Positions 12,401 to 24,801 of a stretch of 64,000 nt of DNA are shown here, in pieces. Where the stretch lies: contig OY783212.1 of NCBI GenBank assembly GCA_963678705.1, forward strand, positions 11,780,001 through 11,844,000. Reading direction: 5' to 3'. Within the stretch, counting starts at the first letter, position 1; each line of letters starts with the position of its first letter. Source of the DNA: Panorpa germanica (Eukaryota > Arthropoda > Insecta > Mecoptera > Panorpidae). The notes under the pieces are model-generated. The model was not told the origin of the DNA. It saw only the letters and a list, made by a program, of their open reading frames with translations, and did not search any database. The position numbers and the translations under genes are program-made.

Positions 12401-15400
12401 CATTGACGATTTAAAACTATACTGTGATTTATGACAAAAATTAAGAATTATTAAATTTAATTATTATTACATCATGAGTTAAATTATAGTTTGTTGAAAT
12501 AATATCTGCTTTATGTATATACGAGTCTATAACATATGCAATTTGATACATTCTATGGATATTTAATATTATATTCACGTTAGCTGCTACCACCCATATT
12601 TACCTAAACCTTATTATTCTATTATAATTAGTTAACATTATTTAAAGAATATATGATCTTATATGTAAATATTAAATTTAATTATGAATATCGCTATTAG
12701 CTTAACTTGAGAGTGAGAGAAAGAGAGAATGTTGATTTATAATCCCGGATTTGCAACAAAAGTTAAGTGTGTACTTCCCAGATTAAATAAAACCTTGGAT
12801 TAAATTCAGTACGAAAATCCAATTAATTATTTTCTGTAAACTTCACGCATGAATTATGTTTCCCGCACCTAAATGATACAAATTAATGACGAACAGTGGC
12901 GCATCATTAATGAAACCTAGCTGTTGAGGGAACATTTCACAGTAGAAACAAGAACCTTAATCCCAGAAAAAGTAAAATATTGAATGAATATAAAAAGCAA
13001 AGCAGAAAAAAAGTTCCTCTGGATTTTATATATATTGGGTCCTCCAAAATGGACCGTATGAAAGAGTCCATTGAATTCAAGTTTGGCGAGTATGGAGACT
13101 ACTATTACGAAGAAATGAACTATAGTACATCACTCGAATTATTATAAATTTTAAGCTGTTCATCAAATGATGGTAGTTGAAAGCAACGTGCTGCAACAGG
13201 CTTTGACAGGTGTTAGTCGATCAAGTTGTTTACAAGTCTACGAACGAAAATCGCTCTATGTCGTACTTGAAAATAAATATTCCAAATTGAACTTATTCAG
13301 TGTTGAAATTCGTGTAGCGAAATTTTAATCATAAAATTTAATATATCTTTAACATTGTCTTAAAATATTAAATAAAAAGATTCATGATTTACAAAACTTT
13401 GAATGATGACATCAGTAAATTAAGTAAAAAGATTTTCTTCTACTGACTACTACAGGGCCCACACCCACACAGGTTACTGTTACGGCACTGCATAGAAGAT
13501 GTGTACCATCATTTTGGATGTAGTAATATATTTACTTACACAATACACAAACTACAATACACAAATACACGAATTGACAACAAATATTAAAGAAAAACTT
13601 TGAAGATGGAACTCATCTCATGTGAACCAAAGTTCAATTTAAAATTCATGTATACATAAAATATTAAAATAGTTCGCAGTATGTGAAAATATTCATACAA
13701 TATGTGAAATGTAATAGACTTATATGTAAATAATGTCATATTGAAAGATATTCAAAGAAAATGTAGGAAAATACCGAAAATATTCTAAAAAGTTCATTCT
13801 AAAAATAGAATAGAATTACAGTTCTGTACAGCTCTCAGGTACAGACTGTATTATCTATTTAATAATGTATTGAAAATCCAAAAATGTAGTGCAAATATCA
13901 TGCAATACAAATAGATAGTTTTATAAAATAGGAGAGTGGAAGATGAGAAAACTATTACTACACAAACCACGCAGCTTCTAATAAAATATTAACTTTTTTG
14001 TGCTCTCTTCAAGTGTTGCAGCAAATTGCAGAACAGTGATGCATCTTGCATATAAATACAGTAGTAGATACGCAGTAGTTCATTCAATTTATTTTTCAGT
14101 TTGTTTTTATTCTTTGAAATGAATTAAAACACTCTCAAGACACGAGTGTCTTCCATTTAAATAATTACAGTACTGTCGCCACTGTGCTGGAAATAAATTG
14201 CACAAGCATGCAATTTACTGAGTAAAAATATGGAAAATTCATTCGAGTAGAAAAGCTCTTGAAATTGTTGATTTACTGGTTTATAGTATAGTCGTTGAAT
14301 TGTTTTTTGTAGTTGTAATATTTAGCATTGTAAATACAAATTAAAATAACACTTCTGAAGTAAAGTATACGTAAATATAACATAACAGTGAGATACCACC
14401 CTACAAACTATTTGTCGTATCTTAGCAATGTCGTATCAGAGAGCGGTAAGACAGTAGTCAAACAGCGTTCGGGAGAACATATGTTAGTACTGTGGTAGTA
14501 CTGGGTAGTAGCACGACTTGCACCTCGGCAAACGTCGTACGGAAAGTATTATGAAGGCCGTCAGAGGGGGTACGGAACGTTCCTGCCGGTTGAGACATGC
14601 TGTCCAAAGCTTCATGTTATGTCTCACTAATATCTAATAGGATTCCAATCACCATTTAGAGTGATACGATTCACATCTAATTGGATTCCGATCAAAATTG
14701 TTTGTATGGCATTAGGACCTGAGTAATTTATGACTTTTAAGAATGGAGATTAGAATTAAAAACAAAAAAAACCAAAGCCACCAAAGGAACCCCTCAAAAC
14801 TTAATGTGACTGCGTATAACAATTAAATATCCTAAATATTTTCCATCTACAAATACCAAGGTGTAAGAGAAGAGACAAAAGGAATATTCGAGTTTCAAGC
14901 ATTAATGAAAGTATGGTAAGTAAGAATGGTAAGTAGTAGATCCTTGGCAGTGCCGTATTTAGTCTCCAGTAGACCCATTTTTTCAGCTCTCACGGGAATC
15001 TCCATAGACTGCAGCCTATACTTAAAAGCGGATCTGAACCTATGCTTGAAATATTAGAGTGTGCTGATGCGACTAAATAGAAGAGAGAAAGTCAACTGCA
15101 AACGATAAAGAAATAGTCTTGAGAAAATGAATAAGAGAACAGTTTTCAGTAAGCTTAATGCCATTATGAGGTGCTACGTTACAAACCCGCAATTAAAACG
15201 ACTGCAATTAAAACGAAACGTTGAGGACAGCACTTGGCATTTAAAGCATTGAAACAATATCTATAGAAATTCTGCTGCTCAAAGCACTGCAACTCTTCAG
15301 AATTACGCGTCATGAAGTCGACCTATTAATAACAAAGAAAATTGTTTTATTGTAAATGAACACCTCATGACAAAAACTAAAAAAAATATTTAGACGCCAT

Positions 15401-15536
15401 AATGTAGCTTGTTTATTCAGGGGCTGCTTTATGTATATGACTATATAAGCTTTGTCTATAGGCCCGCACATCTATAAAGGTCATTTTAATCAGGCAATTG
15501 TAATTAGATTGAACTGACTTTATATAAGGATGCAAT
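9453..15536. other. Long gene-free stretch
   Basis: No supported gene. Frames at 10425-10610 (minus), 10751-10957 and 11022-11213 (plus) are short and unrecognised. A copy of SINE-like repeat E is at 11784-11845. A relatively GC-rich patch at 14440-14640 has a 42-codon frame, noted in the findings. Stretch 12780-12930 carries several homeodomain-type ATTAAT/TTAATGA words, but function cannot be judged from sequence alone. Confidence 0.45.
11784..11845 (-). repeat. SINE-like repeat E, copy 1 (3' end)
   Basis: The reverse complement reads GTCGGTAAAAGGATTCAG, then TATCGGAAATAGGCCG and a TAAATTAAATTAAA tail. The same 3' end occurs at 27830-27893 (GTCGGTGATAGGACTCAG, CATCGGAAATAGGCCG, TTAAATAAATTAAA plus poly-A), at 29304-29345 (minus) and, shortened, at 43566-43600. 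Confidence 0.6.
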
Positions 15537-16170
15537 GAGCTTGTGTCCTATGTCTTAATTTCTGTAAAAGTGTACTATATATTGATCAAGTGGGTTACTA
15601 GAACCTCAAATGTCCAATTATTTTTTAATAACTCCTTATATGTTAAGAGATATTAACAATTAAAAAAGTCATTTAATGTCTTTAGTTATTAAAGGAATTC
15701 AACGTTGTACTCATTCCAAATGCATGTGACATCACAACCGCTGCCAACCTTACAGCTCATAAATCGCTGCTATATGTATTTACATATCAAAATATCAAAT
15801 ATTATTTACAGCTATTTCAAGGAACAATCAAATTCCAATATTATGTCTGCCTTAGCAAGGTTAAATAAAATAAAAACCTATTATTCTTTGACTTGACTTG
15901 ATTATTTTGATTACCAACAGCTACAAAACATTAACACAACTCTGACCTACTCAACAAATAACTGACACAAACTGACGGTAAAATGCATTTTACGTCATAC
16001 AAATATAGCCGACCATTTCTAGCGCTAAAACTACAATTAGAATTTTTAATTGCTATATCTTCGTCAACATTTAGATATTTAATAAAATAGACACGCCAAT
16101 ACACATTTATTAACATAAATTTCAATCAACAATTGAAAAATCGACCACTAAAAAATGAGGACACAAGCAC
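15537..16170 (+). mobile_element. MITE family A/B, copy A (634 bp)
   Basis: Left end GAGCTTGTGTCCT and right end (reverse complement) GTGCTTGTGTCCT form a ~12-bp terminal inverted repeat. The element is flanked by AT at 15535-15536 and 16171-16172. Most of it is the reverse complement of 21021-21719, including the block around GAACCTCAAATGTCCAATT and the stretch with AATAAATGTGTATTGGCG on the other strand. It lacks ~65 bp present in copy B. No transposase is encoded. An AT dinucleotide duplication suits ISL2EU-type elements, but that assignment is inference. Confidence 0.75.
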
Positions 16171-16219
16171 ATTGATTTTGTTTATATTAGGTTTTATATT
16201 GGATGTTGCCAATTGATAT

Positions 16220-16640
16220 GCTATTCTGAAAGCGCCCTTTCCATCCTTGTCACACCTTGTTACATTTTACTGAACTCTAAAACTCCTCTCTTCCCCTTCT
16301 ACTTGGTGTGATGTCACACATTTCAATTAATAAATTTGTTTGTGACATTTTAAAAAGTATGTAGGCTATAAAATTTCTTAGTTAGTTTACTACACCATTT
16401 TTCAGGATTTCTATTTTCAATCATACTTTCATATTTTAGATTGCATGTGACGTTACAAACCCTCTCAACCCCCTCTCCTCCATTGTCACATCTTCTGGCT
16501 CATTTCGTGGGAATATTTAGGACTTTTAATATTTTAGATTATGTGTGACGTCCCAAAGCTTAAAACCACTCCTTGTCACAATTTGTGGACCCCATTTACA
16601 CTTTACCGTTTGCGTGTGACGTAATTAATGGATGCTTCGT
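16220..16640. repeat. Degenerate TGTGACGT / TTGTCACA motif cluster
   Basis: Repeated short words: CCTTGTCACACC near 16238, GTGATGTCACAC near 16308, CATGTGACGTTAC near 16445, CATTGTCACATC near 16482, GTGTGACGTCCC near 16543, CCTTGTCACAATT near 16573, GTGTGACGTAATTAATGG near 16614. The spacing suggests a degenerate tandem array or a relic of one larger repeat. C-rich runs (CCCCTCTCC) lie between the words. Confidence 0.5.
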
Positions 16641-16950
16641 TATTGTTGCACCAAGCCTGTTGAGAATAAGCAGATTTTATATCAAAACCTGTACAAAATC
16701 TCTTGCATTTTATGCAATTAGCTAAAATTATGTAAATCAGAGCTTAAGTAGTTCATTCGTATTCATATATCTATCAATATTAACGTCAAAATATGCGTAG
16801 AGAATTTAACAGCGTGTCATGTCAGATTATATTAATTAAACGTACTGCAAATAGTACTCGAAAACACCAAATCAAACATATTGATGTCTGCATTGACAGC
16901 TAACAGCCATACTGATCTCTAATGATTTTAATGAAGCGGACTGTATAAGC

Positions 16951-17020
16951 AAACACGACACGGGAGTACGGCGCTGGGGGGCGGGGGTTGGGCGATCCGG
17001 CCCGGCGCGGCGTCAACAAT
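16951..17020. other. Isolated GC-rich spike
   Basis: About 65 bp around GCGCTGGGGGGCGGGGGTTG and GGCCCGGCGCGGCG are very GC- and CpG-rich in a window of ~70% A+T. No frame or repeat partner explains it. It could be a small CpG-rich regulatory element or a fragment of foreign or repetitive origin. The function is unknown. Confidence 0.6.
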
Positions 17021-17174
17021 CGGTTTCATCATTCAATCAGTATGCGCGAATAAACAACAAACAATGAATTAAATTGGTCGTATACATTTTTAATGAATAT
17101 ATCAATGGATTATTTACTTTAGATAATAGGTGCATATGAAACCGAGTTTGCAGTTTGTGAAATATATTTATCTC

Positions 17175-17252
17175 GTAATTAAGGATTAAAGGTTTTTAAA
17201 ATAGCAATAAAATAATAAAGTAAATTTTTAGATTAAATTAGTACTAGATTTT
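17175..17252 (+). repeat. Repeat I, left half of interrupted copy
   Basis: AGGATTAAAGG, then TAAAATAGCAATAAAATAA and TTTAGATTAAATTAGTACTA match 45385-45440 closely (AGATTAAAGG, TAAAATAGCTATAAAATAA, TTTAGATTAAATATTACTA). The right half lies at 18080-18130. The last 15 bases (17238-17252) are the left target duplication of the retrotransposon that follows. Confidence 0.7.
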
Positions 17253-17861
17253 CTTTTTTTTTTTAATAATAATTCACGGGCTTCCTAGGACCACGGTCCT
17301 TTTTTCGTCCTCCTTAATTCATTTTATTTACATTTCATTTATTATTACACCTAAACTTTTAAACCCGCTATATTCCATATTCTGTCTATCACTAAGCACA
17401 CTGACCACCTCGGATATCTCAGTAGTTCCGGCATACTCGTTGGCAACTCCACTCCATTTTTTACCAAAACTCTGTACAAATTATTTCTGCAGGCCTCCGT
17501 TTCTGTACATTGGAAGATCAAATGTTCTGGATCTGTTACCCCTTCTACACAATTGCACATATCTTCTTCCACCAAGTAATTTCTTTTAAGATGTGTCAAT
17601 GCCCCTGTATGGTCTACGGTCAATCTCGAGATAAGTGATAACACTCTTCTCGGACCTTGGGCTTTCTACCACCAACGACGTCCGCACACCGAAAACTGAA
17701 AAATTTTCTTCCTTTTTCTGAATTTTTCCACATACCCTGCCACTTCTCTTTCACTTCATTATTGTTCTTTGCCAATAAGTCCACTTCATATTAAATTTCT
17801 TCACTTGCTAATGTTCTAGCTGCTTGTTGTGCGGCATCGTTTGCTTTTTCATTTCCTGTGA
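17253..17861 (-). mobile_element. 5'-truncated non-LTR retrotransposon inserted in repeat I
   Basis: On the minus strand it ends in poly(A) (T-run at 17254-17264). Its ends carry matching sequence: TTAGTACTAGATTTT at 17238-17252 on one side, and TTAGTACTA at 17862-17870 continued, after removal of the later MITE, by GGTTTT at 18085-18090 on the other. This makes a 15-bp target-site duplication with one mismatch. A 3' UTR piece with GGACCACGGTCC resembles 26140-26190. The coding relic is described separately. Confidence 0.75.
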
Positions 17862-17864
17862 TTA
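17351..17864 (-). pseudogene. RNase H / C-terminal relic of non-LTR retrotransposon
   Basis: Reading down the minus strand from 17864, the frame opens with TGNEKANDAAQQAARTLASE, the end of an RNase H domain (family pattern GNExAD-AA). After an in-frame stop and a short divergent part it continues to a zinc-knuckle region with EEDMCNCVEGVTDPEHLIFQC (split: CNC, then H, then C), ending at 17351. Family knowledge: RNase H degrades the RNA strand during target-primed reverse transcription. Only the C-terminal ~170 residues remain and the frame is broken, so it is non-functional. It belongs to the insertion 17253-17861. Confidence 0.75.
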
Positions 17865-17870
17865 GTACTA

Positions 17871-18079
17871 TGGCTCAGTCATTTAAGCTTAAATTAGGTA
17901 AGAATCTCGGAATTCGAGATACCCAGCTGTAAGTCTGTAAATACTTGTATATTGACACCCTAAAGTTGTCTCAAAACCTACATATGGTTTATACACCCTA
18001 CCATATCAATATACAAGTATTTACAGACTTACAGCTGGGTATCTCGAATTCCGAGGTGAACTTACTATAATGACTGGGC
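17871..18079. mobile_element. MITE with perfect 50-bp inverted repeat
   Basis: Outer ends TGGCTCAGTCATT (left) and GCCCAGTCATTATAG (reverse complement of the right) form an imperfect terminal inverted repeat. Inside, 17906-17955 and 18006-18055 are perfect reverse complements over 50 bp around a 50-bp loop. TACTA flanks both sides (17866-17870 and 18080-18084), giving a TA or TACTA duplication. The element sits inside the right target duplication of the retrotransposon, so it is the younger insertion. No protein is encoded. Confidence 0.8.
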
Positions 18080-18130
18080 TACTAGGTTTTGTTTGAGTAA
18101 AATACTACATGAATGTAAAGTAATATTATA
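18080..18130 (+). repeat. Repeat I, right half of interrupted copy
   Basis: TACTAGGTTTTGTTTGAG, then TAAAATACTACATGAATGTAAAG match 45438-45482 (TACTATGTTTTGTTTAAG, TAAAATATTAAATAAATG). It continues the left half at 17175-17252. Confidence 0.65.
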
Positions 18131-19345
18131 ATTGTATTATTTTTGGTTTTTCTGAAGAATAGGTTGCAAAGTAGTGCATAATGTGTATAAATATTATCTA
18201 TCGTTTCTACTTAGTTATCAATTCAAATTTATCATTATTCTTTTACAGAATTATCTTTGATTAAGACTTACATAAGTATACATAAATATCGACGAATTTC
18301 TCTAGTATGGTTTTTAAACATTTCTAGTGATGGAAATCAAAATAATAGATTTTAACTTTTTAACTTCAAATGTTTTATGCCATTATAAGTAGTAAATAAT
18401 TATATAAATCAAATTTACTAAAAAATGTAACTACGTAACTTCTTAAAAACCTCTGGTTTAATTATTAGATGCACTAATTAAAGTTTTGTGATGATAGCGC
18501 TATCCTAACACATGTGGTTTTCATTTCAAACAGTTCTACGAAAATATAATTAAAATAAAAATGGGTTTTTTATCTTGTAAAAAAGTTTCAAATCTAAAAC
18601 GTACAATACTATGGATTGGAACTTGAACTAAAAAAAGTTGAACATGTTGAAAAAGTAGCACACAACGCATCTATTCTTCTTGTCGAGTGGTAATAATTGT
18701 TAAACTTTTTTGTTGAATATTTGAAAATAAAAACACGTGACATAACATATACAAATGATTAATTGACTGTTTATTGTGACCTGACCTTGGATTGCTATAA
18801 AACTTCAGCATTGTTTCAGAGGCAACACGGATATTGTATCCCGCTGACGTCACTAAATTGATAAAACATTCGTCATGCTGGCGTTGTAGTGATCACGATA
18901 ACCATTCAGCAATGTGTTTGTTTGTGAACGAGCATGCGAGCTTTTCGCACTGTAAGCACAGACTTTGAACGGTCTGAAACCAATAAATCACAGCGGTAAG
19001 CTTGTCAGCAGAGGTGCAAATACGAATATGACATGTTGGTAATTAATATGGTCATGCGTCTTAATCATATTAGCGCTAATCTCATGATTACCTATGTAAT
19101 GTACGCGATACCAAAGCTACAAAATATGCTGGGTAATTTATATGGGGATAAAAGTTGCGAAATTTTATCATTTTTCGTGATGGTGACTGCGTATATGAAA
19201 GCTTAAAATTAATTGAACGTTGTGTTTAATAATTTAAAATATTTATATATACTAGTATATTTATGATTATAAACATTGTCAACTATCGTTACAAATATAC
19301 AATTTAATTTATGCATTTTAAAGGAAAACAACATGTCTTATATCG
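18131..19345. other. Gene-free stretch
   Basis: No supported gene. A moderately complex, less AT-rich part at 18840-19090 shows no repeat partner or frame. A 60-codon minus-strand frame at 18671-18853 has no recognisable motif. Confidence 0.45.
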
Positions 19346-19870
19346 GAGAACGAGTCAGCAGATGAAGCTGCCAAGTTGGCTGCTATAGAAGGAACTACAG
19401 TCTCTGACATATTTCACTTAGATTTAATAAAATGGTATAAAAAGGGTGAAAGGCAAATTCAAAACCAGCGCTGGACGCAAATAAGTAACAACAAATTGAC
19501 ATTAATTAAGGAAAATATAACCAAATGGGAAACTTCTTATCACAGCAATTGACAATTCGAAAAAAACATCTTTAGACTAAGAACACGATATACGACATTG
19601 ACGCATCAACAACTAATCAGTAAAACGACAGCTCCGCAGTGCAGCAACTATCAGACACAAATAACTGTCCATCATCTACTAGTACCTGCCCACAATATCA
19701 AATGCATAGGACAAAATTTTCAAACAATACAGAAAAAATTCAAAAGGTGCTGGAATTCCTTAATAATATAAATATAATAAACCAAATTTAATTAAAATAA
19801 ATTATCTTCAGGCGAATATGACCATGTTGTTGGAATCGCCTCAAATTCTCAAATAAAAAAAAAAAAAAAC
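19346..19870 (+). pseudogene. Jockey/I-type retrotransposon C-terminus with poly(A)
   Basis: Translation from 19346 gives ENESADEAAKLAAIEGT, the end of an RNase H domain (GNESADxAAK pattern). It continues through ISNNKLTLIKENITKWE, an in-frame TGA at 19550-19552, then FRLRTRYTTLTHQQLISK and APQCSNYQTQITVHHLLV, stopping at 19769-19771. RLRTxxTxLTH...C..C...TVxHxLx is a family hallmark of the C-terminal region of Jockey/I-type elements. The last family cysteine after the histidine is missing. The 3' end has GAATATGACCATGTTGTT, shared with 36520-36535, and a poly(A) at 19855-19869. It is 5'-truncated and dead. Confidence 0.75.
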
Positions 19871-20934
19871 ATTGTCTATTATATACAATACCTAATAATC
19901 AGTTATTTTGGTCAAAATAGTTAGTATACCTCGTGAAAAACTTTTCCAAAATGTTCCTCATTATTAAAAAGAAACTGTATCATTACACCAAGCTTTTACA
20001 CCAGTTTATTAATGAAAAATACGCTCTAACGTGTCTCAGAATGCATCAAAAGTGCTCGACGATCGCTTTTATTACAAAGTTGTTTAACTATTGAAACAAA
20101 TGCTGAAACAACAATCTATGATGTATCTCAAAGAAACGATGATTAAAATTATACCTGACTTAAACACACTCCTTGTTAACTATTCATTTGAATTTGAATT
20201 TCTTTTGACTTCACTTTGTCTCCATTTCTTGCTAACAATTTTAACGCATCCAATTCTCCCAGTTTTACATATTAAAACATGAAGTTCATTTAATTGTTTA
20301 AACTTTTATAATTGTTTCTGACAGATAAAACAAACAAACTATGTTTACAGAAAGAACAAAAACTTTCCGATGACTTTACCTTTCAACCTTCTCTTCTGTG
20401 TAATGCTCGTATTGTTTACATTTGAGAAAGGCCGGCAAATGTCAGTTTGTACTTTGTTTCATGTCTGAAATGAGAGGTTATGACTACGATGTTTGTTTAA
20501 TTAAATTAGAAGATGATGACCTGAGATAAACAGAAAATGTTACTAGTGCAAGCAAATATCTCCGGTTTACTCATAACGTCTAGCGCAACGTTTAACTATT
20601 AATAGCGTGCTGCTCTACTTCCGGAAATAATAAACTATGAGTGTTTACAACTCTTGTAAATAATTTCGTGAAAATTGTTTATACGAAATAAACCGATATT
20701 GTCACTTGCAAACTTAGTTGTTAGTTCATTATGCAAACTCATCAGATTCTGTCTCAAAATTATCCAAATAATTACTATTTCTTTAAATCCCACTTTTAGA
20801 AAATAAATGCGATATATTTATTAATTTATTGTGCATCAGCTTTCTAAAAATTATTGCCATATAAAATCTTATGCTCTTTACGCGCCAGTAGAATTAACGT
20901 GGTTATCAAGCTACCACATCACTTAATAAGTTCG
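19871..20934. other. Gene-free stretch
   Basis: No supported gene. A 63-codon frame at 20091-20282 has no recognisable motif and is of chance length. Confidence 0.45.
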
Positions 20935-21020
20935 TAGTATGACATATAGATGGCGCCACTATTGACAAATCCATATAATTTTATAGAAAGTACCAACCTT
21001 CAAACGATATGTGTCAAAAT
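20935..21020 (+). repeat. Dispersed repeat C, copy 2 (broken by MITE B)
   Basis: Matches the reverse complement of 9371-9452 up to CAAAAT at 21015-21020, where MITE B begins. Downstream of MITE B the sequence resumes with TTCG as in the uninterrupted copy, but similarity beyond that is weak. Confidence 0.6.
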
Positions 21021-21719
21021 GGGCTTGTGTCCTCATTTTTTAGTGGTCTATTTTTCAATTGTTGATTGAAATTGATGTTAATAAATGTGTATTGGCGTGT
21101 CTATTTTATTAAATATCTAAATGTTGACGAAGATAAGATTTAAAAATTTTAATTGCAGTTTTAGCGCTAGAAATGGTCGGCCATATTTGTATAACGTGAA
21201 ATGCATTTTAACGTCAGTTATTTGTTGAGTAGGTCAGTGCTGTGGTAAAGTTTTGTAGCAGTTGGTAGTCGAAATAATCAAGTCAAGTCAAAGAATAATA
21301 AGTTTTTATTTTATTTAACCCTGTTACGGCAGACATGATATTGACATTTGATTGCTCCTTGAAATAGCTGTAAATAATATTTGATATTTTGATATATAAA
21401 TAAATATAGCAAAGATTTGTGAGCTGTAAGGTTGGTAACCTGTAAACTTGCCAGAGTCTATCTTGAATATGCTATCTCTTTTACGCTCCATTGTATAAAA
21501 GAGATAGCTACTAGCGGGTGTGATGTCACATGCAGTTGGAATATTGTCCAATGTTGAATCCCTTTAATAATTAAAAAGAAAAAATGACTTTTTTAATTGT
21601 TAATATCTCCTGAAATATAATGAGTTATTAAAAAATAATTGGACATTTGAGGTTCTTGTAACCAACTCTATCAATATATGGTACAGTTTTATAGAAATTA
21701 AGACATAGGACACAAGCTC
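21021..21719 (-). mobile_element. MITE family A/B, copy B (699 bp)
   Basis: Reverse-oriented relative of 15537-16170. Left end GGGCTTGTGTCCT and right end (reverse complement) GAGCTTGTGTCCT. AT lies at both borders (21019-21020 and 21720-21721). Compared with the unbroken repeat C (CAAAATTTCG at 9.4 kb), the filled site reads CAAA-AT-[element]-AT-TTCG, which supports a 2-bp AT target duplication. It carries ~65 bp absent from copy A, near 21440-21510, which include a short self-complementary AGAGATAGC piece. No transposase. Confidence 0.75.
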
Positions 21720-21849
21720 ATTTCGAATAAGATAACATTCCTCTTTAAAGAACGAATCATTTCTAACTCTCGTAACTTGAACTATATACTCGTTTCTAAA
21801 TAATATAATATTCCACGTTCATACCAACCTGAAATAGTATTTGTTATTT

Positions 21850-21967
21850 GATATATAAATATTTAGAACGATTTCCTACAACTGCAGATGGAGCCACCTG
21901 TTTCCGTAATTCCCAGTTCGTGCTGATATCTTTTTATATTTTGCTTAAATGGAACTAATATTTGTTG
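21850..21967 (+). repeat. Dispersed repeat D, copy 1
   Basis: Blocks GCAGATGGAGCCACCTG, AATTCCCAGTTCGTG and TGATATCTTTTTATATTTTG, followed by CTTAAATGGAA, recur in the same order and orientation at 26251-26367. Element type unknown. Confidence 0.7.
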
Positions 21968-23810
<1,843 letters not shown>

Positions 23811-24104
23811 AGGGATTGAGAAACATGACTTTGACGCCAACTACCGAGAAAAATGTAAAGCAAAGTGGTGGCAAGTGGTATAGAAAACAATAAGGAATTT
23901 GTTAAATTAATAATTTTTTTAATCTAATCGAAATAATTTTAAGTAATGTCTTCTTCAAAAGTATCGTGCTGTATCCGTGGCTGTTTCAATATGCCATATA
24001 AAAACAAAAACCAAAATACAAGTGTGAAATTTTATCGTTTCCCTGCGAGTACTATGGATAACCTTTAAACGTCAACAATGGATAAATGCAGTGAAAAACT
24101 ATGT

Positions 24105-24261
24105 GTAAGTAAATTATTTTAATAAAAAAATTTAATTAATCACAATCAAATTTGAAAAGCTAAGTATTATAAAATAGAATATTAAACTATATAATAATTA
24201 TTTTATGAAATAAATAAAATAGTAATAAGTAAAAGTAAAATTTAAAAAATTTGTGTTTCAG
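24105..24261 (+). other. Putative intron in the THAP transposase relic
   Basis: GTAAGT at 24105-24110 and TTTCAG ending at 24261 bound 157 bp of strongly AT-rich sequence. Joining them keeps the THAP domain in frame (codon split GT|A, Val). This is inference from motif continuity. Confidence 0.6.
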
Positions 24262-24708
24262 AAAATATCTAAAGGATTGGGAACTAACTAAAAATACACG
24301 CATTTGTAGTGATCATTTTGTGAATAATCAAAAGTCAGAACATCCTCGGCATCCTTCATACACACCAACAATTTTTCCTGGTAAAGTAAATACCAAAAAA
24401 TCCACTCAGTCATTTGAACGTTTCGAACGATTACGGCAACGGAATGTACGAAGTGAAATGAATATCATTAATAATAATAATAATAATGAAATTGAAATTC
24501 AAGAGGATAATTATGTAGATATTGAAACACAGAGCGTTGAAGATCATTATGCTTCTGATGCTACTCCACAAAAAACAACTCGTAGTATAACATGTCAAAC
24601 TGATGAAATTGTTGATGAAAGTGTTTTAGATGAACATAAGTATTTTTTTTGTAACATAAATTCCCGTGATGGTGTAACTACTGCAGAAGTGCAAGTAAAC
24701 ATTCCAAT

Positions 24709-24801
24709 ATATATATATATATAATATATAATATATAATATAATTAATTATAATATATATAATATATTAATTATATTAATATATAATATATAATATAATT
24801 A
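24709..24801. repeat. TA-rich expansion inside the THAP gene
   Basis: Alternating TATATA, AATATAT and ATTAATT units occupy ~93 bp between two parts of the transposase frame and put them out of register. It is likely a secondary microsatellite expansion. Confidence 0.8.

Noticed and set aside
19325..19890. Target-site duplication for the 19.3 kb retrotransposon tail
   Set aside because: AACAACATGTCTTATAT upstream and AACATTGTCTATTATAT downstream are similar but have several mismatches and an indel, so the boundary is not secure.
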